Positions 1 through 7,562 of a DNA stretch of 64,000 nucleotides are shown in pieces; position 1 is the first letter of the stretch; each line of letters begins with the position of its first letter. The notes beneath the pieces were generated by a model, which had not been told where the DNA came from, searched no databases, and saw nothing but the letters and a program-made list of their open reading frames with translations. A program made the translations under genes and the position numbers. The stretch is from Flavimaribacter sp039888615 (lineage in GTDB: Bacteria > Pseudomonadota > Alphaproteobacteria > Rhizobiales > Rhizobiaceae), in NCBI GenBank assembly GCA_039888615.1, contig JBDQQS010000003.1. One strand, 5' to 3'.

Positions 1-40
1 TTACACGCCGGCGAAGGTCACTGGAAAGTGCATGGGTCAT
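1..40 (-). CDS. IS630-like transposase, N-terminal fragment (partial, runs off left edge)
   Basis: Thirteen codons are visible on the minus strand, reading MTHALSSDLRRRV, and the frame is still open at base 1. The pattern ALSxDLRxRV is the usual opening of the first reading frame of IS630-family transposases, which cut and rejoin DNA at TA targets with a DDE domain that would lie outside the window. A purine-rich ribosome binding site (GAGGAGA) lies about 6 bases before the ATG. Only the start is present, so intactness cannot be judged. The call rests on a short motif. Confidence 0.55.
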   Translation of the reverse strand, partial: MTHALSSDLRRRV

Positions 41-320
41 CGAATCATCTCCTCGACCCAAAGAATCACACCGCCGGCACAATTGGAAGCATCCCTGATT
101 CACTCAAAGCACACGATGCTCTAACCTTACATGTTCGATACGAAATTCAACATTTTTGTTGATTATCGTTACGGTACCGAAATGATACCTGCAAAGCAGT
201 GACGTTCCGCGCCATTCAACACAAAATTGAATGAGGTTTTTGGGGTGGGGGTATCGTGGGGGTATCGAGCGAATTTAAAAATTTTTAAATGTTTGATATC
301 ATTGAATAAAAACGGAGATA
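41..320. other. AT-rich spacer between transposase start and tRNA gene
   Basis: No convincing gene is seen. The first part probably holds the left end of the insertion sequence. The part from about 150 to 320 is much richer in A and T than the neighbouring genes and contains a tandem 11-bp repeat (246-267). Its position just 3' of a tRNA gene is where integrated elements commonly end, so this may be an old element border; that is inference. Confidence 0.5.
246..267. repeat. Tandem 11-bp direct repeat beside the tRNA 3' end
   Basis: Two perfect adjacent copies of TGGGGGTATCG (246-256 and 257-267) lie about 55 bases beyond the 3' end of the tRNA gene. Short direct repeats at this distance could be arm-type sites of a tyrosine integrase, but no integrase gene is in view. 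Confidence 0.6.
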
Positions 321-397
321 TGGTGGGCCCGGTAGGACTCGAACCTACGACCAAGCGGTTATGAGCCGCCGGCTCTAACCAACTGAGCTACAGGCCC
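321..397 (-). tRNA. tRNA-Ile2 (CAU anticodon, lysidine-type)
   Basis: The minus strand folds as a full cloverleaf. The acceptor stem GGGCCTG pairs with CGGGCCC, the D arm is GCTC..GAGC, the anticodon stem GGCGG/CCGCT has loop CTCATAA (anticodon CAT), and the T arm is GTAGG/CCTAC. CCA is encoded at 321-323. The acceptor stem GGGCCTG is the one shared by alphaproteobacterial isoleucine tRNAs rather than elongator or initiator methionine tRNAs, so I read it as the AUA-decoding tRNA-Ile2, whose wobble C is modified to lysidine by TilS. The amino-acid identity is inferred from these stems. Confidence 0.85.
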
Positions 398-524
398 CAC
401 CCGATGCGACGCGATAGAGCCGGACGCCGCACGAAGCCATCGCTTAAACCAAATCGCACGGGCCGACAAGAGATTGCCGCAAAGAGATTTTACGGATCGC
501 GGGACTTCAACCAAGGGGATTCCC

Positions 525-1253
525 ATGAGCCCAGCAAAGAAATTTTTGATCATGTTCGCCGTCGCCCTGCTTCCCGTTTCGGCAATGGCCCAGGCGCAGA
601 AGCCACACCGCCAGCCGAGCATTTCCGTAACCGGAGAGGGAACCGCGCAGATTGCGCCTGATATGGCGGTCATAAACCTGACGGTGCTTCGCCAGGGAAA
701 GACCGCGCGCGAGGCGCTCGACGCAAGCAATGAAGCCATGGCCGCCATTCTGGCGGAAATGGAGGCGACCGGCATTGAGGATCGCGACCTGCAGACATCG
801 AACTTCTCAATCAGCCCCCAATATGTCTACCCAAAGCAGGATGACAATCAGCGGCAGCCTCCGACGATCGAGGGCTACAATGTCTCGAATTCCCTGACGG
901 TGCGCATCCGTGACCTCGCTAATCTCGGCGCTGTCCTCGACAAATCGGTGACGCTCGGCGTCAACCAGGGCGGTCAGATCATGTTCACCAGCGACGACCC
1001 GTCCGCCGCAATCACGGAAGCGCGCAAGAAAGCCGTCGAAGACGCGATGGAAAAGGCGCAGACCCTGGCCGGAGCTGCAGGTATTGAACTCGGCAGTGTA
1101 TTGAAGATCAGCGAAGTCGCCAATCCCGGCCGACCAATGCCGATGATGCGAGCGGAAATGGCCATGGCCTCCGATGCGAGGGGCGTGCCTGTGGCGGCCG
1201 GCGAAAACGAATACAGCGTTTCCGTCACCATGTCGTTCGAGATCAAAGATTAG
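525..1253 (+). CDS. SIMPL/DUF541 domain periplasmic protein, BP26-like
   Basis: The 242-residue product starts with a signal peptide (MSPAKKFLIMF.. cut near AMAQA). The mature part begins PSISVTGEGTAQIAPDMA, the typical start of the SIMPL (DUF541) domain, which spans nearly the whole protein. Brucella and rhizobial relatives are known as the 26-kDa periplasmic immunogenic protein BP26/Omp28; these form oligomeric channel-like rings and are linked to oxidative stress, but the exact role is not settled. I chose the ATG at 525 because AAGGGGAT lies just upstream and the signal peptide then begins directly; an upstream in-frame start at 474 has no support. The gene is convergent with the small gene at 1321-1665, with a shared hairpin between them. 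Confidence 0.85.
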   Translation: MSPAKKFLIMFAVALLPVSAMAQAQKPHRQPSISVTGEGTAQIAPDMAVINLTVLRQGKTAREALDASNEAMAAILAEMEATGIEDRDLQTSNFSISPQYVYPKQDDNQRQPPTIEGYNVSNSLTVRIRDLANLGAVLDKSVTLGVNQGGQIMFTSDDPSAAITEARKKAVEDAMEKAQTLAGAAGIELGSVLKISEVANPGRPMPMMRAEMAMASDARGVPVAAGENEYSVSVTMSFEIKD

Positions 1254-1264
1254 AACAAATGCAA

Positions 1265-1294
1265 ACCCCGGCCGCATGTGTCGCAGGCCGGGGT
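1265..1294. terminator. Hairpin between convergent genes
   Basis: A GC-rich stem (CCCCGGCC at 1266-1273 pairing with GGCCGGGG at 1286-1293, with a flanking A-T pair) and a 12-base loop sits 12 bases after the SIMPL gene and 27 bases before the end of the convergent small gene. Only a short GT-rich tail follows, so it may serve both directions weakly. Confidence 0.6.
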
Positions 1295-1320
1295 GTTGAC
1301 GGTATCATCGCTGGCGCGGT

Positions 1321-1665
1321 TCAATAAACCGCCAGGACCGGGCAGTTCCAGTTGTTGGCCAGTACGACCTGTCTCTGATAGCCCTTGGTCCAGCCCCTGA
1401 CGATCACCTTGTAAGGCGTCTTCTTGACGACATAGGCCTTCTTGACGCCGTACCAGTGCGCCTTCTGCTTCGCCTTGTAGTTCTTGCAGTAGCCGCCTTT
1501 GGGACCGGGCTTCGGTCCCCAATACGGTCCCGGGCCATATCCCGGCGCGCCGATTTGAATGTTGATGCCCACGCCGCCAGCTGCTGCGGGCGTGGCGGTT
1601 GTCGCTGCGGCGCCAAGGCCGATCATCGTCGTAACTGCGACAGTCTTGATGATATTTGCAAACAT
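1321..1665 (-). CDS. Small secreted basic protein of unknown function
   Basis: This 114-residue protein has a clear signal peptide (MFANIIKTVAVTTMIGLG.., cut after TPAAA) and a mature part that starts with a Gly/Pro/Tyr-rich segment (GYGPGPYWGPKPGPKGG). A lysine- and tyrosine-rich tail follows with two cysteines (YCKNYK and NWNCPV) that could form a disulfide. The ATG has a GGAGAG ribosome binding site. I do not recognise a family; small Gly/Tyr-rich exported proteins are common in Rhizobiales envelopes. Codon use is ordinary for the window, so it appears to be a real gene. Confidence 0.65.
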   Translation of the reverse strand: MFANIIKTVAVTTMIGLGAAATTATPAAAGGVGINIQIGAPGYGPGPYWGPKPGPKGGYCKNYKAKQKAHWYGVKKAYVVKKTPYKVIVRGWTKGYQRQVVLANNWNCPVLAVY

Positions 1666-1868
1666 TGGTTCTCTCCGTGTCCAGATTGGTTTCGCCTCTC
1701 AAGCGATGACTGCACTCTGGACTTCTTCGGCTGAACCAATCTGCAACCGGGCGTTCATGCGGCGTTCACCTTGAGCGCATGACGTCGAGGATGCGACATA
1801 TCAAAGCTAATTCAGATATTTAGATGCATCAAAAATATTTGAAAAACTGGAAACGGTGGACGATTCTT

Positions 1869-2474
1869 TCAATCCAGGATCTTCGACCAGAACTGTAACG
1901 GCTTTTCCGTCTCCTTCTGTTCGCCAATATCCCGCCACGAAAAACGGCAGGCGACGCCCTCTATCGGAGCATATCCGCGGTTGCGCCAGAAACCGTCGAG
2001 CGGCGTATAGCCGGGCGGCCGCATCGGATGATCTACTGGTCTGACGACACCGCAGAACACCGCCTCTCGGAAGCCCTGCGCGACCGCGGCCTTCTCGCGT
2101 TCTTCGAAAAACCGCACCCCGACGCCGCCCCTGCGCCACTCTTCCAGCAGCACCGATTCAGCAAGGTAGAAAATGCTGTCCGGATCGTAACCAGCCTTCG
2201 CGAGCGGCTCGGAAAACTCGGAGAAATGGTCACCCAAAGGCGACGCCGTGGAGGCTCCGACCATTCGCTCGCCGTCCAACGCGCCAACGACAACCGCGCC
2301 ATAGGACCCAGCAAAACGAGAAAGGTATCGGCGTTCATAATCCATGTCGCCGTCATAGAGATAGGGCCAGTCGCGGAACACGGTGATGCGCAGGCGGGCG
2401 AGATCGTCGAGCGCCTCGCCGATTTCGTAGCCGGAGAGCGTCCGGATCGTCAGCGGGCCCCGCACATCATTCAA
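1869..2474 (-). CDS. GNAT-fold N-acetyltransferase
   Basis: The 201-residue product shows GNAT features: a beta strand with AVVVGALDGERMVGAS, then LAESVLLEEWRRGGVGVRFF, where RRGGVG corresponds to the acetyl-CoA pyrophosphate loop (Q/R-x-x-G-x-G/A). The acceptor substrate cannot be told from sequence. The frame opens with TTG at 2474, which overlaps the end of the upstream gene by 8 bases, suggesting translational coupling; a GTG three codons later is an alternative start. It is the last gene of a MarR-NTF2-GNAT operon and its expression is probably controlled by that MarR protein. Confidence 0.75.
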   Translation of the reverse strand: MNDVRGPLTIRTLSGYEIGEALDDLARLRITVFRDWPYLYDGDMDYERRYLSRFAGSYGAVVVGALDGERMVGASTASPLGDHFSEFSEPLAKAGYDPDSIFYLAESVLLEEWRRGGVGVRFFEEREKAAVAQGFREAVFCGVVRPVDHPMRPPGYTPLDGFWRNRGYAPIEGVACRFSWRDIGEQKETEKPLQFWSKILD

Positions 2475-2874
2475 CGCGCACCTGAGCGATCCATTCCTCC
2501 AGATTGTAATAGGTCGTCACGCGCGTGATGAACCCCTGATCGATTTCAAAAAACTGGCCCGCGGCGATGGAATAGGACTGTCCGCGCGCGGTGGGTAAAC
2601 CGTCGGCCGTTGCCTGGTAATTGCCGCGCACCGTGAATTCGGCTGCTGCGCGTCCTTCCGTGCTGCTCGTCATTATGATGATGTCGGAAAGCTGTTCGGA
2701 ATAATGCCGGTTCATCGTCGCCAGAAACCAGCGAAATCTTTCCTTGCCGATTTCCCGACCGCCCTGGTTGATGTCATGGACGACATCCTCATGCAGCAGC
2801 GCCAGCATGGCGTCGCTATCCTTGCTGTTGAAAGCGTCAAAATACTGTCGAATGAGTGTTTCCGTTTCAGTCAT
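2467..2874 (-). CDS. NTF2-like/SnoaL-type protein (ketosteroid isomerase fold)
   Basis: The 135-residue product starts MTETETLIRQYFDAFNSKDSDAMLALL, the typical first helix of NTF2-like proteins. The pattern LHEDVVHDINQGG and the closing strand GFITRVTTYYNLEEW fit the ketosteroid-isomerase-related group within that superfamily. Such proteins form a cone-shaped pocket that may be enzymatic or only bind a ligand; the substrate is unknown. I chose the ATG at 2874; a TTG two codons upstream overlaps the stop of the MarR gene. The middle position in a tightly overlapping operon suggests a shared role with the flanking regulator and acetyltransferase, perhaps handling of a small toxic compound. Confidence 0.75.
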   Translation of the reverse strand: MTETETLIRQYFDAFNSKDSDAMLALLHEDVVHDINQGGREIGKERFRWFLATMNRHYSEQLSDIIIMTSSTEGRAAAEFTVRGNYQATADGLPTARGQSYSIAAGQFFEIDQGFITRVTTYYNLEEWIAQVRVE

Positions 2875-2876
2875 GC

Positions 2877-3338
2877 TCAATCCCGATCTGTTTGTCCTGC
2901 AAGGTCCTTGCGCAATTCGCGCAACAAATCCGTCGTGGCCTGTATCCTGCCGCCGTCCAGGCGTTCTGCAGCTCGCCCCAAGCTTTCTCTTTCCCGCCTG
3001 CGGATTTCGGAAAACACCTCCCTGCCCCGCTTCGTCTGCGCCAGCAACCTGGATCGCCGATGCGCGGGATTGTCGTGAAACTCTGCGAACCCCGCTTCGA
3101 CAAGGGCGTCGGCGAGTTGCTGAATATGCTGGCGGGTCCGGCCCTTGCGTCGCGCAATGTCCGGAACTGTCTGGGCGCCGTGCTTGTCCAGATCCTCCAG
3201 CACCGCGCGCATCGCCGCCGTCATGCCGAGATCCATGATCTGTCCGTCGGAAAAGGTCCTCAACTCGCCGAAGGCTTTGCGAATCTCGGTGATCAGGGCG
3301 TAAAGTTGATCAGGATCCGCGGATCTGGTCACGTACAT
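2877..3338 (-). CDS. MarR-family transcriptional regulator
   Basis: The 153-residue protein has the MarR layout: an N-terminal dimerisation helix, a winged helix-turn-helix around residues 40-110 (DIARRKGRTRQHIQQLADALVEAG as recognition region, then a wing with HRRSRLLAQTKRG) and a long C-terminal helix. The ATG at 3338 follows GAGGAGAC. It heads an overlapping operon with the NTF2-like and GNAT genes. MarR proteins normally bind 16-20 bp palindromes and release DNA on ligand binding or cysteine oxidation; this protein has no cysteine in its reader region. Strong palindromes lie about 170-220 bases upstream and are candidates for its operator. Confidence 0.85.
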   Translation of the reverse strand: MYVTRSADPDQLYALITEIRKAFGELRTFSDGQIMDLGMTAAMRAVLEDLDKHGAQTVPDIARRKGRTRQHIQQLADALVEAGFAEFHDNPAHRRSRLLAQTKRGREVFSEIRRRERESLGRAAERLDGGRIQATTDLLRELRKDLAGQTDRD

Positions 3339-3507
3339 GTCTCCTCAGGCTCGGCTTCCTGTTTGCCCCATGGTGGAGGCCCGGCGCAAGACATGTTTCA
3401 GCTGCTGTCCCTCGTCAGCATGTCCACAACACTTGCAGAAGATAACATACGCCACGCGGAACACACACCGAGCCACATCGACGTCCTTCCTGATTATGGT
3501 CTTCATT

Positions 3508-3560
3508 ATTGACAAGTAAATTGTCAATTTCAATATGACAAGTGTATTGTCATATTGAAA
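3508..3560. promoter_or_regulatory. Two adjacent operator-like palindromes with a shared core
   Basis: The first palindrome (3508-3528) has 8-bp perfect arms, ATTGACAA and TTGTCAAT, around GTAAA. The second (3528-3560) has 14-bp perfect arms, TTTCAATATGACAA and its complement, around GTGTA. Both share the core TGACAAGTnnATTGTCA, and their centres are 26 bp apart. The block ends 17 bases before the ATG of the Spy-like gene, so a bound dimer would cover its promoter; a TTGACA hexamer (3509-3514) is part of the first palindrome. The divergent MarR gene is the most likely source of the binding protein (inference). Confidence 0.7.
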
Positions 3561-3577
3561 TGGTGGAGGATTGAACC

Positions 3578-4066
3578 ATGCTGAAGAAAAACCTGATAGC
3601 CCTGTCTGTTTTCACGATTGTCGTCGCTGGCGTCGCCCACGCCAGAAACGAACGCAATCGCCTCGGCAACGCTGGAGCGGCTTCTTTCTGGTCGCTGAGG
3701 CATGACCGGTGCCATGACAGCGGCCACGACTTCTGTCAAATCCTCTCGAGCTTTCGCCTGGATTTCGCCGAGAAGTTTGCGATTGTCGATCTGGAACTGA
3801 ACCGGAAACAGATAGACCTGCTCGGAGACGTCAATCAGCAAATCCGCGAGATCGCCGCGCGTCCCGACGGCCTTTGTTCAACGCAGGCCGCCGCAGGGGA
3901 TCTGATCCAGGACATGGCGTCGGCCAAGATCTGGCTGGGTAGCGCACAACAGGCGCTCGAGAAGCTGGAACCGTCCCTGCAGGCTTTCTACGCCAGCCTC
4001 GACAATGTCCAGCAAGACCGGCTTTCACAATGGATGCGTGGAGGCCATCACGGCTGGCGTCGATAG
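3578..4066 (+). CDS. Spy/CpxP-like (LTXXQ) periplasmic protein, divergent member
   Basis: The 162-residue product has a signal peptide (MLKKNLIALSVFTIVVAG.., cut after VAHA). It then shows a helical part resembling the C-terminal half of rhizobial Spy/CpxP-like proteins, ending LEPSLQAFYASLDNVQQDRLSQWM, which matches the family pattern LxPFYxSLxxxQxxRL. Spy-type proteins are ATP-independent chaperones of the periplasm. The first part (residues 22-50, rich in Arg, His and Cys) is unlike the family and may be poorly conserved. GGAGG precedes the ATG. The tandem palindromes immediately upstream suggest that it is tightly regulated. Confidence 0.6.
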   Translation: MLKKNLIALSVFTIVVAGVAHARNERNRLGNAGAASFWSLRHDRCHDSGHDFCQILSSFRLDFAEKFAIVDLELNRKQIDLLGDVNQQIREIAARPDGLCSTQAAAGDLIQDMASAKIWLGSAQQALEKLEPSLQAFYASLDNVQQDRLSQWMRGGHHGWRR

Positions 4067-4068
4067 GC

Positions 4069-4740
4069 TCAAGCCGCAAACAAAGTCGTCGGATCACCCG
4101 CTTTCCACTTTGGATAGCGGGTCATGATCGCACCGAACCGTTCGGATTCAAGAAACCTGTCCAGCCAGCGGATCAGATCCGGCCACTCCTGGTCATCGAA
4201 CCACTCCCGATCCACATTGGCGAACTGCCGCACGAACGGAAGGCTAGCGAGATCCGCGAGCGACGGGCGGTCTCCGAAAAGCCATCGGCGACCCTTAAGC
4301 ATGGCGTCCAGCTTTTCCAGGAAAAGGCAGGCCTTGTTGCGTTCCTCAACAGGATCCGCATCGCCGAAGCGGGTCTCGTATTTGTAGCGGTCGAGGCTCC
4401 GTTTGAAGGAGCCGTCCAGCTCCGCGATCAGATCAAGCATTTCATCAAGCGTCCCGATCGAAGGGGCGAGCAGGCCTTCGGGGTCGGACTGCTGCAGCGA
4501 CCACACCATGATGTCGAGACTCTCGTCGATCGCTTGCGCCCCAGGCACGACCAGGCAGGGAACCGTGGCCGACGGGGACGCCGCCAGAAACTCCGGCGCC
4601 TTGTCCTTCAGAACGACCTCGCGCAACTCCACGGTAACGCCGGCCGAGCGCAAAGCCAGCCGCGCCCGCATCGCATAGGGACAACGTCTGAAGGAATAGA
4701 GAACCGGCAAGTGTGCAAAATCAGCGCGCATCATGGTCAT
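4069..4740 (-). CDS. Glutathione S-transferase family protein
   Basis: The 223-residue protein has an N-terminal thioredoxin-like domain with CPYA in the active-site turn (SFRRCPYAMRARLAL, residues about 16-30), the cis-Pro segment ATVPCLV, and IDESLDIM, which fits the glutathione-binding loop. A C-terminal all-alpha domain contains the SLADLASLPFVRQF helix with the conserved aspartate. It acts in the cytoplasm on glutathione or mixed disulfides; the CPYA motif suggests thiol transfer or reductive chemistry rather than classical conjugation. It is convergent with the Spy-like gene, the stops being about 2 bases apart. The ATG at 4740 lacks a strong ribosome binding site; ATGs at codons 3 and 4 are alternatives. 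Confidence 0.85.
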   Translation of the reverse strand: MTMMRADFAHLPVLYSFRRCPYAMRARLALRSAGVTVELREVVLKDKAPEFLAASPSATVPCLVVPGAQAIDESLDIMVWSLQQSDPEGLLAPSIGTLDEMLDLIAELDGSFKRSLDRYKYETRFGDADPVEERNKACLFLEKLDAMLKGRRWLFGDRPSLADLASLPFVRQFANVDREWFDDQEWPDLIRWLDRFLESERFGAIMTRYPKWKAGDPTTLFAA

Positions 4741-4809
4741 CGATTTGGATATTCTTGGAACCTCACAAAACTATTGTCTTGTGCCGGCATTCAGAAACAG
4801 GAATACGAT

Positions 4810-5064
4810 ATGAAAAAACTTCTTGTCTCCGCAATTGTTCTTCTGACGGCTGTTTCGCATACGGCCAACGCTACCTCTGTCGCGATCACCGACGACGAAA
4901 CCGCTCAGGTCACGAAAGCCATTGCCGCCTGGGGCTGCGACGGCGGCGTCATCTTCAAGTCACAGTCCGGTGAGTTGGAGGTTGAAGACGCAACCTGCCA
5001 TGGCGCGACCTACAAAATCGAACTCGGTCCCGATTTCGTCGTCACCTCCATTGAGCTTGAATAG
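4810..5064 (+). CDS. Small secreted protein, possibly PepSY-like
   Basis: The 84-residue product starts MKKLLVSAIVLLTAVSHTANA, a standard signal peptide. The mature part of about 63 residues contains a pair of cysteines (WGCDGG and ATCHGA) and the pattern IELGPDFVVTSIELE. The layout of one helix followed by a beta hairpin resembles small PepSY-type proteins of Rhizobiales, but the match is weak. AAACAGGA upstream serves as ribosome binding site. The longer frame beginning at 4030 runs through the opposite-strand GST gene and is not a credible start. Confidence 0.6.
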   Translation: MKKLLVSAIVLLTAVSHTANATSVAITDDETAQVTKAIAAWGCDGGVIFKSQSGELEVEDATCHGATYKIELGPDFVVTSIELE

Positions 5065-5071
5065 CCGACCA

Positions 5072-5479
5072 CTACCCGGAGACATGCAGAACGATCTTCC
5101 GCTGATGCGGCGCGCGGCGGTGTTCAAACAGATAGACCCCCTGCCAGGTTCCAAGCAGCGGCCTTGCATTCGCCACCGGTATTGACAGACTGACCTGCGT
5201 CAGCGCCGACTTGATGTGCGCCGGCATGTCGTCCGGCCCCTCCATCGTGTGCCGCAGCCAGCTCATGTTTTCAGGCGCAATGCGAGCAAAGAATTCGTTG
5301 AGATCGCGACACACATCCGGATCGGCGTTTTCCTGAACCAGCAGGGAACAGGACGTATGGCGGACGAACACCGTCAGCAGCCCCTCATCAACGCCGCTCT
5401 CCGAGACGAATTCCACGACCTCGCCGGTAAATTCATAGAGACCCTGACCGCTGGTGCGGATCGATATCTGACTTTGCAT
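5072..5479 (-). CDS. YjbQ/UPF0047 family protein
   Basis: The 135-residue protein covers the whole UPF0047 domain. The conserved residues are visible as VRHTSCSLLVQENADPDV (around residues 40-57), MSWLRHTMEGPDDMPAHIKSAL (around 75-95, with the family histidines) and a C-terminal GTWQGVYLFEHR. Members show secondary thiamine-phosphate synthase activity and can suppress thiE defects; the true physiological role is uncertain. The protein is cytoplasmic and trimeric in known structures. It is encoded just upstream of the rpoD terminator on the same strand as rpoD, so it may receive read-through. Confidence 0.88.
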   Translation of the reverse strand: MQSQISIRTSGQGLYEFTGEVVEFVSESGVDEGLLTVFVRHTSCSLLVQENADPDVCRDLNEFFARIAPENMSWLRHTMEGPDDMPAHIKSALTQVSLSIPVANARPLLGTWQGVYLFEHRRAPHQRKIVLHVSG

Positions 5480-5497
5480 GGCGCAATCCGGAAAATG

Positions 5498-5522
5498 AAA
5501 AGGGCCCGCCGGGGCCCTTTTT
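5498..5522 (-). terminator. rpoD rho-independent terminator
   Basis: On the minus strand a stem of AAAGGGCCC pairing with GGGCCCTTT (5499-5507 with 5512-5520) lies directly after the rpoD stop codon and is followed by T-rich sequence (TTTTCATTTT). It separates rpoD from the yjbQ-like gene. Confidence 0.75.
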
Positions 5523-5525
5523 CTG

Positions 5526-7562
5526 TCAGCTGTCGAGGAAGCTGCGCAGTTTGCGCGAGCGGCTCGGGTGCTTCAGCTTGCGCAGCGCCTTCGCCTCGAT
5601 TTGGCGGATACGTTCGCGGGTCACCGAGAACTGCTGACCGACTTCTTCCAGCGTGTGGTCGGTGTTCATGCCGATGCCGAAACGCATGCGCAAAACGCGT
5701 TCCTCGCGCGGCGTAAGCGACGCCAGCACGCGGGTCGTCGTCTCGCGCAGGTTGGCCTGGATCGCCGCGTCGATCGGCAGGATCGCATTCTTGTCTTCGA
5801 TGAAATCACCGAGATGCGAATCCTCCTCGTCGCCGACCGGCGTTTCGAGGCTGATCGGCTCCTTGGCGATCTTCAACACCTTGCGCACTTTTTCCAGCGG
5901 CATGGCGAGTTTCTCGGACAGTTCTTCCGGCGTCGGCTCGCGACCGATCTCATGCAGCATCTGCCGTGAGGTGCGGACAATCTTGTTGATCGTTTCGATC
6001 ATATGCACCGGAATACGGATGGTGCGGGCCTGGTCGGCGATCGACCGGGTGATCGCCTGCCTGATCCACCAGGTCGCATAGGTCGAGAATTTGTAGCCAC
6101 GGCGATACTCGAACTTGTCGACCGCCTTCATCAGGCCGATATTGCCTTCCTGAATCAGGTCAAGGAACTGCAGTCCGCGATTGGTGTATTTCTTTGCAAT
6201 CGAAATCACCAGACGGAGATTTGCCTCCACCATTTCCTTCTTGGCGATGCTGGCTTCGCGCTCGCCCTTCTGGACCATGTGGACGATGCGGCGGAATTCG
6301 GAAATCGATATGCCGGTTTCCGTCGCAAGATTCTGGATCTCGCCGCGAATGCTCTTGATCGTGTTCTTTTCGCTCTTTGCGAAATCCTTCCAGCCGGAAC
6401 CGGAAAGGTTGGCGATCGACTTCATCCAGTTGGGATCGAGTTCCGCGCCCTGATAGTGCTGCAGGAATTCCTCACGTCTGACCTTGTAGGATTCAGCGAG
6501 ACGCAACAGACGGCCCTCGTTCTGAACCAACCGCTTGTTGATGTCATAGAGTTGCTCGACCAGCGCGTCGATGCGGTTCTGGTTGAGCGCAAGCGATTTG
6601 ACCGCTGCGATGAGTTCTTCCTTGAGCTGCTTGTACCGTCGCTCCTGCGCCGTCGACAATGTTCCGCTGGCGGCCAGCCGCGCTTCGACCTGCATGTCCT
6701 GAAGCTTGCGCAGTTTCTTGTAGGTGTCGGCGATGACGTCGAAGGTCTCCATGACCTGCGGCCGCAGTTCCGCCTCCATGGCGGCGAGCGACAGGTTGGA
6801 TTCGTCTTCCTCGTCGTCCTCGTCCTCTTCCGACGAGACGCCTTCGCCGCCGACGTCAGTTATGTCATCGGACCGGCGGCGCTCGTTGCGCGCCTTTTCC
6901 TTCTCTTCCGCAGCCTTGCGATCGGCTTCGATCTTTTCAGCCGACTGGAATTGCGGCGCAGCCTTGGCTTCCGGTCCGGAGTAGGTCGTTTCGAGATCAA
7001 TGATCTCGCGCAGCAGCGTATCGCCCTCATTGAGCTCGTCGCGCCAGATGATGATGGCCTGGAAGGTCAACGGGCTTTCGCAGAGGCCCGCGATCATCGT
7101 TTCGCGTCCGGCCTCGATGCGTTTGGCGATGGCGATTTCGCCTTCGCGTGACAGAAGCTCCACCGAACCCATTTCACGCAGATACATGCGCACCGGATCG
7201 TCGGTGCGGTCCGTCGGCTCCTTTTTCTTCGCTGTCGCGACAGCGGTTCCGCTGCTTACCGCAACATCGGTGCCGGTGTTTTCCGTTTCATTGGAATTGG
7301 AATTGTCGTCGCCTTCCTCTTCCTCCTCGACGACATTGATGCCCATGTCGCTCAGCATCGACATGGTGTCCTCGATCTGTTCGGAAGTGACTTCCTCGGA
7401 CGGCAAAACGGCGTTCAGCGCGTCCATCGTTACATAGCCGCGCTTCTTGGCGGCCTTGATCATCTTCTTGACAGCGCTGTCGGAGAGGTCGAGAAGCGGT
7501 CCATCGCCGCTGGTGTCGCGTTCTGCCTCGGCTTCTTCGTTTTCCTTGACCTTGGTTGCCAT
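5526..7562 (-). CDS. rpoD: RNA polymerase primary sigma factor RpoD (sigma 70)
   Basis: This 678-residue protein is a complete group 1 sigma factor. Region 1.1 comes first (SDSAVKKMIKAAKKRGYVTMDAL). An acidic linker follows (EEEEEGDD), then region 1.2 (DPVRMYLREMGSVELL) and a large non-conserved insert with a second acidic stretch near residue 250. Region 2 is around residues 440-520, with the -10 reading helix YKFSTYATWWIRQAITR. Region 3 starts IRIPVHMIETINK. Region 4 ends with the -35 helix VTRERIRQIEAKALRKLKH. It directs RNA polymerase to housekeeping promoters. It lies downstream of dnaG on the same strand, the usual macromolecular-synthesis order, but with a 521-base gap that has room for its own promoters. 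The ATG follows GACGGGAAA. Confidence 0.98.
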   Translation of the reverse strand: MATKVKENEEAEAERDTSGDGPLLDLSDSAVKKMIKAAKKRGYVTMDALNAVLPSEEVTSEQIEDTMSMLSDMGINVVEEEEEGDDNSNSNETENTGTDVAVSSGTAVATAKKKEPTDRTDDPVRMYLREMGSVELLSREGEIAIAKRIEAGRETMIAGLCESPLTFQAIIIWRDELNEGDTLLREIIDLETTYSGPEAKAAPQFQSAEKIEADRKAAEEKEKARNERRRSDDITDVGGEGVSSEEDEDDEEDESNLSLAAMEAELRPQVMETFDVIADTYKKLRKLQDMQVEARLAASGTLSTAQERRYKQLKEELIAAVKSLALNQNRIDALVEQLYDINKRLVQNEGRLLRLAESYKVRREEFLQHYQGAELDPNWMKSIANLSGSGWKDFAKSEKNTIKSIRGEIQNLATETGISISEFRRIVHMVQKGEREASIAKKEMVEANLRLVISIAKKYTNRGLQFLDLIQEGNIGLMKAVDKFEYRRGYKFSTYATWWIRQAITRSIADQARTIRIPVHMIETINKIVRTSRQMLHEIGREPTPEELSEKLAMPLEKVRKVLKIAKEPISLETPVGDEEDSHLGDFIEDKNAILPIDAAIQANLRETTTRVLASLTPREERVLRMRFGIGMNTDHTLEEVGQQFSVTRERIRQIEAKALRKLKHPSRSRKLRSFLDS

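Noticed and set aside
321..397. Assignment as elongator tRNA-Met
   Set aside because: The anticodon is CAT, but the GGGCCTG acceptor stem matches isoleucine-type tRNAs, so tRNA-Ile2 is more likely.
3578..4066. Possible frameshift in the N-terminal part of the Spy-like gene
   Set aside because: The first 50 residues look odd, but other frames are not better and the signal peptide and C-terminal part share one open frame.
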